Of a DNA stretch of 64,000 bases, positions 44,636 to 52,644 are shown piece by piece. The notes under the pieces are model-generated. The model ran no database searches, was not told the origin of the DNA, and saw only the letters and a list, made by a program, of their open reading frames with translations. The translations under genes were made by a program, and so were the position numbers. Source of the stretch: Acherontichlamydia pituitae (GTDB lineage: Bacteria; Chlamydiota; Chlamydiia; Chlamydiales; Rhabdochlamydiaceae); NCBI GenBank assembly GCA_019634675.1, contig JAHCAX010000010.1:1-64000 (forward strand), written 5' to 3'. The stretch's first letter is position 1. Every line of letters starts with the position of its first letter.

Positions 44636-45970
44636 GTGGCTACTACAGCAGTTCGTGAAACACCATTTACTGGCTATGCAAACCAAGTGCCGTTGGATGC
44701 GGAAGATTACTCTTGCAATGGATTTTGGACGCAGAGATCTGTTCAAAATGGCTTTCCTTGCTTTTCCTCGTCTCAAGTCGAGGTCATTTCTTGGAGGTTG
44801 CTTGGAACGACAGCTTTAATTGGTGCGGGGGCCCTAGTAGGGTTAGCGGCATTCGAAATCATCGCCCTCCCTGTTGCGCTCTATGCAATCCCATCCTTGA
44901 TGCTGGCGAGCTACTCGTTCTGGCATAGCACGACTATCGATGATTATGAAAATGAAGAGCAGCTTGCCCAGATGCGCGAAGAGGCGCAACGGATGACTTT
45001 AGAACAGGTTGCCGCCCGATTTGAATGGCGTAAAATTTTTGAAAATCGAATTTTAACCCCAAGCCAGTTTGTTAACCTCTACCGAAGACAGGTCCTTCCT
45101 ATGGGAGTTATCGAATTGGTCAATTATTATGAAAAGGTGACGCGCCACGCAGATCCTTTCAATGAAACCTCCGGCCATTTTTATGCAGTGCCCCATCCAA
45201 GGGAACATGCTGCTAAATGGACAACTGAGACGCAAAATAAGACCTTTAAACAGATCATTATTGAATATCCTCTAGAAAAGTTGGAAATGTTGGGAATGAT
45301 CGATTTTAGCGAGATGCAGAAAATCCGGGAACTATTGGTCACTTATCGCTTGGCTGAAGCAGGGTATCAATCTCAAGAACAGCTTGCAGACCAAGAGTTT
45401 CAAGGGGCAACCGCAACGTCGCGTCAAGCTTTTGAACAGGCGCTAGGGGCAATCGACGGCATTTATCAGGCCAATGAGGCAGTTCGGGCAAACCAAGGAT
45501 TCGAAAACAGAGAAATGATCGATCGCTTGGCAATTGAAAATGAGTCTGCTGGACGTTTGCGCGAAGCAAGAGATCTGCACCAGGAACGTATTGCTGCCAT
45601 TTTCCCCCATGGCCGCATCATTGCTCGGGAAAACCTATCTCCTGAACATAGGCTGATCTATGATCAATCTGTTCTAACTCTGCACCGGGCAGAGATGGAA
45701 ATTGGACAAAATTTAAACCAGCGGCTCCAGCAGCATGATGACCGTTATTCTCGTCAAAGAGCTGAGTTAAATGCGGAGATCGAGCGGGTAAGCCAGGCTT
45801 GCAGCCAAATGAGAGAGCGTGCTCAGGAGCAGTTTAGGCAAGATTCAGAGCCGGCAAATCAAGCAAGAGAGCAGCGCTTACGGCCGCATCGCGAGCAATT
45901 TGAGCGGATTGGTGTCGACTTAGACCGTACGTACCGGGCCTATCTGCGTCAGCTAAGAGCTCTTCGTTAA
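44636..45970 (+). CDS. Inc-like membrane protein with bilobed hydrophobic segment and helical C-terminus
   Basis: 444 residues. Near the N-terminus (about 52-93) two closely spaced hydrophobic helices, LLGTTALIGAGALVGLAAF and IIALPVALYAIPSLMLASYS, are separated by a very short turn, the hallmark of chlamydial inclusion-membrane (Inc) proteins. The remaining ~350 residues are charged and helical. The last ~110 (QNLNQRLQQHDDRYSRQ ... RAQEQFRQDSEPANQ) look like coiled coil and very Arg/Glu/Gln-rich. There is no classical signal peptide. GTG 44636 follows GGTGG. It is inserted between ftsH and pnp, which are neighbours in Chlamydia. Inclusion localisation is inferred, not shown. Confidence 0.7.
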   Translation: MATTAVRETPFTGYANQVPLDAEDYSCNGFWTQRSVQNGFPCFSSSQVEVISWRLLGTTALIGAGALVGLAAFEIIALPVALYAIPSLMLASYSFWHSTTIDDYENEEQLAQMREEAQRMTLEQVAARFEWRKIFENRILTPSQFVNLYRRQVLPMGVIELVNYYEKVTRHADPFNETSGHFYAVPHPREHAAKWTTETQNKTFKQIIIEYPLEKLEMLGMIDFSEMQKIRELLVTYRLAEAGYQSQEQLADQEFQGATATSRQAFEQALGAIDGIYQANEAVRANQGFENREMIDRLAIENESAGRLREARDLHQERIAAIFPHGRIIARENLSPEHRLIYDQSVLTLHRAEMEIGQNLNQRLQQHDDRYSRQRAELNAEIERVSQACSQMRERAQEQFRQDSEPANQAREQRLRPHREQFERIGVDLDRTYRAYLRQLRALR

Positions 45971-45974
45971 CAAT

Positions 45975-46142
45975 AGATCTCTTGCATAACCCCATTCACC
46001 TGGGGAAATCGTTCTTTTTTCACAGGTTTTTATCCCACTCTCTCGCCGACTCTTTCGTGAGATCCGAAACTGTAAACAGTTTCTAAAAACCTGTGAAAAA
46101 ATCTCCGATTTTTCCAGGCAAAGCGGGTTATGCAAGAGATCT
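45975..46142. repeat. MITE-like palindromic element B (168 bp)
   Basis: Arms 45975-46032 (AGATCTCTTGCATAACCC...) and 46084-46142 are reverse complements over about 58 nt with some mismatches; the palindrome extends into the flanks (CAAT/AATTG). The core also pairs (ACTGTAAACAGT near 46067). No coding content. The right arm, read in reverse, aligns with the left arm of the element at 33975 at about 31 of 37 positions, so both belong to one repeat family. Confidence 0.78.
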
Positions 46143-46160
46143 AATTGATAATCCAAAACA

Positions 46161-46200
46161 AAAAAGCCATCGGACGATCGCCGTCCGATGGCTTTTTTTT
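46161..46200. terminator. Bidirectional intrinsic terminator at pnp
   Basis: A stem AGCCATCGGACG / CGTCCGATGGCT with loop ATCGC, flanked by an A-run on the left and eight T on the right, can terminate in both directions. It ends pnp (minus) and backs up the plus-strand Inc-like gene. Confidence 0.92.
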
Positions 46201-46221
46201 ATTCAATCAGGTGCTGCTTAA

Positions 46222-48333
46222 TTATTTCTGAGCAGCAGCAGGGGCAGGCAGCAAAGCTTTATGGCTGAGCTTGATTTGCCCTCTGTCATTGACATCCAAT
46301 ACTTTAACGTCGATCATTTGACCTTCTTTCACGACATCTTGGATGTTTTGCACCCTTGCGTGGGAAAGCTCGGAAATGTGGCAAAGCCCTTCTTTTCCGT
46401 AGATCTCGACAAAGATTCCAAACGGCACGATCGATACAACGCGGCCAGTGTAAGTCTTCCCGATTTCAACCTCTGCGGTCAAATTGTGGATGATCTCTTT
46501 AGCGCGCTTCATCCCTTCGCTGTTTGTCGAAGAGATGCTGACTATGCCGCTATCGTCGATGTCGATCTGGACGCCGGTCTCTTCAATGATGGCGCGGATC
46601 TGCTTGCCAGCTGGCCCAATGACTGTTCCAATCTTGCTAGGCTTGATCTGCATCGTTTCGATGCGTGGAGCGTAGGAAGAGAGGTGTTCTTTGGACTTAG
46701 GGCAGATTTCCAGCATCTTGTTCAAGATATGCAGGCGTCCCTGTTTTGCTTGGGCAAGGGCTGCCTTCATGATCTGTGCATTGATCCCTTCGATCTTGAT
46801 ATCGAGCTGGAATGCTGTGATCCCTTGAGCGTCACCAGAGAGTTTGAAGTCCATGTCGCCAAGGGCGTCTTCGACTCCTAAAATATCGGAAAGGATCGCA
46901 TATTTATGGTCCTCTAAAATAAGCCCCATTGCAATCCCTGCAATCGGACGACGGATCGGTACGCCCGCGTCCATCAGGGCCAAGCAGCCGCCGCATACAG
47001 AGGCCATGGAAGAGGAACCGTTCGATTCGGTGATATTTGATTCCAGGCGGATAACGTATGGGAAATTCTCTTGAGGAGGGAGGATCATTGCAAGCGAGCG
47101 CTCTGCTAGCTTGCCGTGGCCGATCTCCCGGCGACCTGGAGAGCCCATGCGGCCGACTTCACCGACTGAAAAAGGAGGGAACGAATATTGAAGGTAAAAG
47201 CGGGTATTTAGCTCTCCATCGAGGTTTTCGCCGCGTTGGGCCATCGTCTCGCCGCCGAGCGTCGCAACAGCAAGAGATTGCGTCTCGCCGCGTGTAAAGA
47301 GCGCGCTTCCATGCGTTCTTGGAAGGAGGGAAAGCTCGATGTCGATCGGACGGATCTGATCGCATTTTCTTCCATCGCTCCGTTCGTTTTCATCGAGGAT
47401 CATTTTCCTCATCAGGTGGGACTGCACTTTTTTGAATGCGCCTTTGACATCGGTCTTGGTAAAGCGGAAGGTTGTTTCTCCCTCTGGGAAGAAGTGGGCT
47501 GTTACCGAGTCATTGACTGCGCGGACAGCGTCTTCTCGAGCTTGCTTTTCTTTTTGTCTTAAAGCTTTGTCGAGTTTTTCTTCTGTCATCTGCTTCATTT
47601 CTTTGATAAGCTCTTCTGGGATCAAACGGATATCGTCTCTTTTCTTAGGCTTGCCGATCACTTTTTGCCAGTCGCTTAGGCATTGGCAAATCTTTTTGAT
47701 CGCTTGGTGCCCTTCTTCAACAGCTTCAAGGATTTGCTCTTCGGTAAGGAAGTCGCAATAGCCTTCGATCATCAGGATGGCGTCCTCAGTGCCGGCTAGA
47801 ATAAGGTCTAAACGGGACTTCTTTTGCTCTTCGACGGTCGGATTGACGACAAAATTGTTATCAACTAATCCAACGCGGACAGCGCCTACTGGCTTAATCA
47901 ATGGGATGTCGGAGATCGTAAGGGCTGCAGATGCTGCGCAGATTGCGAGTGGATCTGGAGAGTGGACTCCATCATAAGAGAACACGTAGGACAGCACTTG
48001 GATCTCATTATAGTAGCCATCTTCAAACATGGGGCGCAATGGGCGGTCGATCAGGCGGCAGACCAAAATTTCCCTTTCAGCAGGGCGGCCTTCCCGCTTA
48101 ATAAATCCTCCAAGTGTTTTACCAGCAGAAGAGAATTTTTCTTGGTAATCGACGCGCAAAGGCAAAAAGTCTGTTTCTGCTGAAGGCGCAGGTCCTGAGC
48201 AAGCTGTGGAAAGCAGGATGGTCTCGCCTGAGCGGACGACGACGGCAGCATTAGCCTGGCGGGCTATCTTGCCGGTTTCAAAAATGATGTCGCGGCCCCC
48301 AACAGATACGACCGTTGATTTCTTATCAAACAT
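46222..48333 (-). CDS. pnp: Polyribonucleotide nucleotidyltransferase (PNPase)
   Basis: Phosphorolytic 3'-5' exoribonuclease, central to RNA decay. 703 residues: a first RNase PH domain, a helical domain, a second catalytic RNase PH domain (FTRGETQSLAVATLGG; RREIGHGKLAERSL; DILGVEDALGDMDFK), then KH (IGTVIGPAGKQIRAI) and S1 (GKTYTGRVVSIVPFGIFVE). The ATG at 48333 has GGAG six bases upstream; longer in-frame starts add residues not in the family. rpsO lies upstream on the same strand, the usual rpsO-pnp order, but here separated by about 550 bp. Confidence 0.97.
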   Translation of the reverse strand: MFDKKSTVVSVGGRDIIFETGKIARQANAAVVVRSGETILLSTACSGPAPSAETDFLPLRVDYQEKFSSAGKTLGGFIKREGRPAEREILVCRLIDRPLRPMFEDGYYNEIQVLSYVFSYDGVHSPDPLAICAASAALTISDIPLIKPVGAVRVGLVDNNFVVNPTVEEQKKSRLDLILAGTEDAILMIEGYCDFLTEEQILEAVEEGHQAIKKICQCLSDWQKVIGKPKKRDDIRLIPEELIKEMKQMTEEKLDKALRQKEKQAREDAVRAVNDSVTAHFFPEGETTFRFTKTDVKGAFKKVQSHLMRKMILDENERSDGRKCDQIRPIDIELSLLPRTHGSALFTRGETQSLAVATLGGETMAQRGENLDGELNTRFYLQYSFPPFSVGEVGRMGSPGRREIGHGKLAERSLAMILPPQENFPYVIRLESNITESNGSSSMASVCGGCLALMDAGVPIRRPIAGIAMGLILEDHKYAILSDILGVEDALGDMDFKLSGDAQGITAFQLDIKIEGINAQIMKAALAQAKQGRLHILNKMLEICPKSKEHLSSYAPRIETMQIKPSKIGTVIGPAGKQIRAIIEETGVQIDIDDSGIVSISSTNSEGMKRAKEIIHNLTAEVEIGKTYTGRVVSIVPFGIFVEIYGKEGLCHISELSHARVQNIQDVVKEGQMIDVKVLDVNDRGQIKLSHKALLPAPAAAQK

Positions 48334-48882
48334 AGGTAACTCCATAGTCAATTGTGATATGTCCTGTCGGAGGATGAATTGACCACTGATCAAGAAAATC
48401 GATTTTCTGGACGAGAGGGCATTCCATCGCTTCCAACAGAACGGGAACTTTCAACTTTCAAGCTAAAGAAAAGCCTTAGCAGAAGTTGAACCCGGGGACT
48501 ATAGCACTAAGGATGTTATGAGACAATAGCCCTGTTGTAAGATTTCTTAGACGGAAGGTGTAAAAATCAAATTTTAATCTACCAAGAAAACGACAAAACT
48601 CTGGAGTTTGGCCAGATCGCTCTTTTGAAGCATATTTGGATAGACGATAGAATCCTGCCCAAGGTGTTTGGGAGGCTTTAAAATAGACTTGCTGTATACT
48701 GATAGTTTAACGGATCATAGAAAACGTTTAGGGGCTGTTTGACCAGCCCCTAGCGCGTATGTTGAACTGATGGACCAGCTCTTAAGAGACTGTTCTCAAA
48801 CTCCGCTTAAAATTTTTAGATTCTTTTATGAAAAATCTAAATAATATAAAGCCTAGTTTGAGAACAGCCTCTGAACCCTTGC
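48334..48882. other. Long gap between rpsO and pnp with palindromes and possible decayed coding sequence
   Basis: 549 bp where rpsO and pnp are usually close. It contains the palindromic repeat at 48785-48872 and a short hairpin AGGGGCTG...CAGCCCCT at 48730-48752. A plus-strand stretch of about 44 open codons (48551-48682, reading ...IYQENDKTLEFGQIALL...) may be a decayed gene tail but has no start, and I do not call it a gene. The pnp promoter and 5' leader must lie within about 48340-48720. Confidence 0.5.
48785..48872. repeat. Palindromic element D (88 bp) downstream of rpsO
   Basis: AGAGACTGTTCTCAAACT (48785-48802) pairs with AGTTTGAGAACAGCCTCT (48855-48872) with one mismatch, and an inner stem (TTTTTAGATT / AATCTAAA) follows. 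It begins 11 bp behind the rpsO stop, so it may serve as the rpsO terminator. It is shorter than elements A-C and its relation to them is unclear. Confidence 0.65.
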
Positions 48883-49152
48883 TTACTTGCGCAGGTTGAG
48901 GCGTACAATTAAACTTTGATACCGTTTGGTATCTGTTGAATTGAGGTAATCAAGCAGTTTTCGGCGTTGGCCGACAAGCTTTAAAAGAGCCAACCGCGAG
49001 CTGTGATCTTTCGGAGCGAGCTTCAGGTGTTCGGTGAGTTCTGCAATTCTCTCAGTGAGAATAGCGATTTGAACGTCCGCTGATCCGGTATCCTTCTCAT
49101 GCAGTTGAAACTTTTTTGTAATTTCTTCCTTAGTACCCTTATCTAAAGACAT
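48883..49152 (-). CDS. rpsO: 30S ribosomal protein S15
   Basis: 89 residues, standard length: SLDKGTKEEITKKFQLHEKD, 'GSADVQIAILTERIAELTEH' and 'DHSSRLALLKLVGQRRKLLDYL' are the conserved 16S-binding helices. It is followed in the same direction, after a long gap, by pnp. It is divergent from tadA. Confidence 0.97.
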   Translation of the reverse strand: MSLDKGTKEEITKKFQLHEKDTGSADVQIAILTERIAELTEHLKLAPKDHSSRLALLKLVGQRRKLLDYLNSTDTKRYQSLIVRLNLRK

Positions 49153-49437
49153 TTAGCACTTCTCCCTTATTATTGAGAGTTAAATCAGTATAGACAAACT
49201 TTAAGTTGTAAAACATTGATCTTATTGTACCTGAAAGCTCGTAATGAGTTCAACCATAAAAAGCAGGCGCTTCAGGATGACCCTATGTTTCTCGAGGGAA
49301 AAGGGGTGGATTTCAATTAATTTCTACTGCTGAATAAGGGCGAGGTTTTTCATAGAGGTTTAGAGGAAAAACATTGACTTTTTGATGGTCTCATCTATGC
49401 TTGACGCTCGCGGAAATTGGAAATTTAGGTGTTTTGA

Positions 49438-49917
49438 GTGGACGAGCATTTCATGCAGCTTGCAATCGAAGAGGCTAAAAAAGCTTATGATAAGGGAGAG
49501 GTGCCTGTCGGGGCTGTTTTAGTCTGGAACAACGAAGTGATCGCCCGCGCCCATAACCTTGTCGAAACGCGGAAGGATGCTTCCGCGCATGCGGAGCTAT
49601 TGTGCATGGCAGCCGGAGCTGAGAAATTAAACAACTGGCGCCTTCTTAACACGACCTTATATAGTACTTTAGAGCCATGTTCGATGTGCGCAGGAGCGAT
49701 GTTGCTTAGCCGGATCGGGACGCTGGTCTGGGGAGCGCCCGACCTTAGGCATGGCGCGCATGGCAGCTGGATCAATGTGCTCGATCAGCCTCATCCAACC
49801 CATCGGATCGAGGTTCGGAAAGGGGTGTTGGCCGACGTATGCAGCGATTTAATGAGATCTTTTTTTCAAAACCGCCGTTTAAAAGAGGTTGGCAATGAAG
49901 CTGGAAGCCTTGTTTAA
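49438..49917 (+). CDS. tadA: tRNA-specific adenosine deaminase
   Basis: Makes inosine at position 34 of tRNA-Arg. 159 residues with the zinc/catalytic motifs HAE (ASAHAELLCMAAGA) and PCSMCAGAML, and the upstream GEVPVGAVLV. The GTG at 49438 gives the full first helix (DEHFMQLAIEEAKKAYDKG). It overlaps the next gene by 23 bp. The chlamydial gene order rpsO-tadA-small protein matches CT843-CT845. Confidence 0.93.
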   Translation: MDEHFMQLAIEEAKKAYDKGEVPVGAVLVWNNEVIARAHNLVETRKDASAHAELLCMAAGAEKLNNWRLLNTTLYSTLEPCSMCAGAMLLSRIGTLVWGAPDLRHGAHGSWINVLDQPHPTHRIEVRKGVLADVCSDLMRSFFQNRRLKEVGNEAGSLV

Positions 49918-50128
49918 TGAGCTTGTCGCAGCTCAGCAAGAAAAGATAAAGCGGTGCGCGGACCAGATCGTGCCGAATCTTACAGCAGATGATCTGCTTC
50001 AGCCCAATGATTTTCCTGAGCTCGAGAGCCATCCTCTTTTCCGCTATGAAGAGGGGGTGCTGGAAGGATTGCTGACCGCTCGGATGGCTTATTTGGCCTT
50101 GGCCCAAGAAATCAAGGGCGAGGGTTGA
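49895..50128 (+). CDS. Small conserved chlamydial protein (CT845-position)
   Basis: 77 residues: KLEALFNELVAAQQEKIKRC, then ADQIVPNLTADDLLQPNDFP and a helix 'EGVLEGLLTARMAYLALAQE'. It is soluble and predicted helical, with no recognised domain. ATG 49895 has AGAGG upstream, and the gene overlaps the tadA end. Its position right after tadA matches a conserved small protein in Chlamydia. Role is unknown. Confidence 0.78.
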   Translation: MKLEALFNELVAAQQEKIKRCADQIVPNLTADDLLQPNDFPELESHPLFRYEEGVLEGLLTARMAYLALAQEIKGEG

Positions 50129-50284
50129 AAGTTCGGCTTTCAGCTGAGCGCCAGTAGGCAAATATCTCGAAGCATTTAGTCTTAAAAGTTGCAAAGTCGA
50201 GTTCGAAAGTTCTTGTTTTTTATCGAATAATGGTTTTTACTAGATGCTTCAAACAGATTTTTTTATTTTAAGGAGAGTTTAAGT

Positions 50285-50596
50285 ATGAAAAAACAAGGCC
50301 ATCCTCCCTATCAAGATGTGTTGTTCATCGATTCATCAACTGGCTACAAGTTCGTTTGCGGAAGCACGCTCCAACCTAAAGAAAAAGAAGTTTTCGAAGG
50401 TAAAGAGTATCCAGTCTGCAGATTACCTGTTTCTTCCGCTTCCCATCCGTTCTTTACAGGAAGCAAGCAGTTTATCGACTCGGAAGGACGCGTTGACAAG
50501 TTTGTGAAGCGCTATGCAAAAAAACCTGAGAAGAAAGCTGAGGAAGTTGCTGTAGAGCCTGAAGCAAAGAAAGGCAAGAAGAAAAAGTCGACTTAA
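50285..50596 (+). CDS. rpmE: 50S ribosomal protein L31 (type B)
   Basis: 103 residues. 'HPPYQDVLFIDSSTGYKFVC', then 'EVFEGKEYPVCRLPVSSASH' and PFFTGSKQFIDSEGRVDKF are diagnostic for type-B L31, which lacks the CxxC zinc site of the other form. A Lys/Glu-rich tail (EAKKGKKKKST) extends it, as in chlamydial L31. Preceded by AAGGAGAG. First gene of the rpmE-prfA-prmC-ffh-rpsP-trmD-rplS block. Confidence 0.95.
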   Translation: MKKQGHPPYQDVLFIDSSTGYKFVCGSTLQPKEKEVFEGKEYPVCRLPVSSASHPFFTGSKQFIDSEGRVDKFVKRYAKKPEKKAEEVAVEPEAKKGKKKKST

Positions 50597-50621
50597 AATC
50601 CTCATCTTTTAAAGGTTTCAC

Positions 50622-51716
50622 ATGGAGGAGCAATTGCGCAAACTTCTCAAGCGATTTGAGAAGGTCGAAGATCTGTTAGGGCGGGCCGATGTGCTGGCCG
50701 ACCAGCAGCAGTACCGAGAACTTGCGCAAGAGCATGCATATCTTACAGAGGTTAAAGAGCAGTGGCTGAAGTATCAGAACTGTCTCAAGCAGCTCGAAGA
50801 TAACCAGCTCCTTTTGAAAACTGAAAAAGATCCTGAGTTCTTGGAGGTGATCAGAGATGAGATCGCCTCTTTAGAACCTCAAATCGCCTCATCTCGCCAT
50901 AAGCTAGAAACCCTTCTCATTCCACCTGATCCTCGCGACAGCAGAAATATTATTCTTGAACTGCGCGCCGGCACGGGAGGCGACGAGGCCGCGATCTTCG
51001 TTGGCGACTGCGTCCGAATGTATAAGCAGTACGCCGATGCAAAAGGGTGGAAGCATGAATTGCTTTCCTGCGCAGAATCTGAAATGGGCGGCTTTAAGGA
51101 ATATGTCATGGTCATTTCCGGCCATAACGTACACCGACTTCTCCAATATGAAGCAGGGACGCATCGGGTCCAGCGCGTTCCTAAAACGGAAGCTCAGGGC
51201 AGGGTCCACACTTCAGCCATTACAGTTGCGGTCCTTCTGGAGCCTGATGAAAGTGAAAAGATCGTCCTCGACGAGAGGGACCTCAAGATCGATACTTATC
51301 GGGCTTCGGGCGCTGGCGGCCAGCACGTCAACGTGACAGATTCCGCGGTCAGGATCACCCACATTCCTACAGGCACTGTCGTTGCTTGCCAAGAGGAGAG
51401 GAGCCAGCATAAGAACAAAGATAAGGCAATGCGGCTGCTTTCTGCTAAGATCGCAGAAGAAAAGCGGATGAAGGCGGAACGGGAGATGGCATCGCTTCGC
51501 TCTTCCCAAGTAGGAACAGGCGATCGGTCGGAACGGATCAGAACTTACAACTTTTCTCAGAACAGGGTCACCGACCATCGGATCGATTTAACGCTTTATA
51601 AGCTCAACCTTGTCATGGAAGGGGATCTCGACGAGATCACAGAAGCGCTTGTCGCCTATTTTCACCAGGAGAAGTTGGCGTCGATCGGGGAGAAGGCCAA
51701 TGAAGATCTTGGGTGA
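50622..51716 (+). CDS. prfA: Peptide chain release factor 1
   Basis: Terminates translation at UAA/UAG. 364 residues with the GGQ peptidyl-hydrolysis motif in ASGAGGQHVNVTDSAVRITH and the downstream SQHKNKDKAM region. The tripeptide anticodon region before it includes 'HRVQRVPKTEAQGRVHTSA', the RF1-type block. The end overlaps prmC by 17 bp, which is functionally apt: PrmC methylates the GGQ glutamine. Confidence 0.97.
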   Translation: MEEQLRKLLKRFEKVEDLLGRADVLADQQQYRELAQEHAYLTEVKEQWLKYQNCLKQLEDNQLLLKTEKDPEFLEVIRDEIASLEPQIASSRHKLETLLIPPDPRDSRNIILELRAGTGGDEAAIFVGDCVRMYKQYADAKGWKHELLSCAESEMGGFKEYVMVISGHNVHRLLQYEAGTHRVQRVPKTEAQGRVHTSAITVAVLLEPDESEKIVLDERDLKIDTYRASGAGGQHVNVTDSAVRITHIPTGTVVACQEERSQHKNKDKAMRLLSAKIAEEKRMKAEREMASLRSSQVGTGDRSERIRTYNFSQNRVTDHRIDLTLYKLNLVMEGDLDEITEALVAYFHQEKLASIGEKANEDLG

Positions 51717-52548
51717 TGTCTTAAAACTAGCTGCCCAATATCTCAAAGAGCGCAACGATCCGAGTCCGCGGCGGCACGCAGAAGACCTCCTTTCCCATGT
51801 GTTGAAGGAGCCTCGATTAAACCTCTACCTCCAATTCGACCGTCCTCTTCAGGAAGATGAGTTGACCTCCTATCGTGCGCTCCTCAAAAGGAAGGCGACA
51901 GGGGAGCCGTTCGAGTACATTTGCGGAAAAACGTCTTTTTTTGGATGCGAGCTTTTGGTAACGCCTGATGTGCTGATCCCAAGGCCTGAGACAGAAGTGC
52001 TCTTAGAAAAGGCCTGCGATCGGATCAAAAAGGATCCGCTTGCTGGAAAAAGCGCTTGGGACCTCTGCTGCGGATCGGGATGCATTGGACTTGGCCTCAA
52101 AAAGCGGTTTCCAGAGCTTGCAGTTTCGCTCTCCGATGTTTCCGAGCGGGCAATTTCAGTTGCTAAAGAAAATTCTAAGAAGAACCAGTTGGATGTCGAA
52201 CTGCTCTGCGGAGATCTGCTTTCCGTGTTTCAGGGGAGGAAGGCTGATTACGTTTTTTGCAACCCGCCCTACATTTCAAAAAAAGAATATGATTCCCTTG
52301 ATCGATCAGTCAAGGATTTTGAACCTGCTTTAGCTCTTGTGGGCGGTGAATCGGGCTTCGCGTTTTACGAAAGGCTAAGCAAGGAGCTTCCTGGTTATTT
52401 GCAGCCGCATGCCCAGGTATTTATCGAGATCGGAACGGGCCAGGGAGAAGCAGTCTTAGATCTCTTTAGTGCAGGGCATTGGAAAGCAAAAGGGGTTGAG
52501 AAGGATTGGGCAGGGCACGACCGTTTCTTTTTCCTTGAATTTGAATGA
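51700..52548 (+). CDS. prmC: Release-factor glutamine methyltransferase
   Basis: N5-methylates the GGQ glutamine of release factors. 282 residues: an N-terminal helical domain, 'PRPETEVLLEKA', the SAM-binding motif I in AWDLCCGSGCIGLGL and the catalytic NPPY in FCNPPYISKKEYDSL. ATG 51700 lies inside the end of prfA with GGGGAGAAGG upstream. Same order as in Chlamydia (prfA-prmC-ffh). Confidence 0.94.
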   Translation: MKILGDVLKLAAQYLKERNDPSPRRHAEDLLSHVLKEPRLNLYLQFDRPLQEDELTSYRALLKRKATGEPFEYICGKTSFFGCELLVTPDVLIPRPETEVLLEKACDRIKKDPLAGKSAWDLCCGSGCIGLGLKKRFPELAVSLSDVSERAISVAKENSKKNQLDVELLCGDLLSVFQGRKADYVFCNPPYISKKEYDSLDRSVKDFEPALALVGGESGFAFYERLSKELPGYLQPHAQVFIEIGTGQGEAVLDLFSAGHWKAKGVEKDWAGHDRFFFLEFE

Positions 52549-52644
52549 GTTTCTGTCTATTCTATTAATGAATTTTATTGGATAGCTGCGTTCTCTCAAA
52601 ATTTAACGAGTAGAGCGGCTTGCAATAAGTAAATATTTGATTGT

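Noticed and set aside
48730..48752. AGGGGCTG/CAGCCCCT hairpin as terminator of rpsO
   Set aside because: It lies 130 bp from rpsO, has no T-run, and the palindrome at 48785 is closer to the stop.
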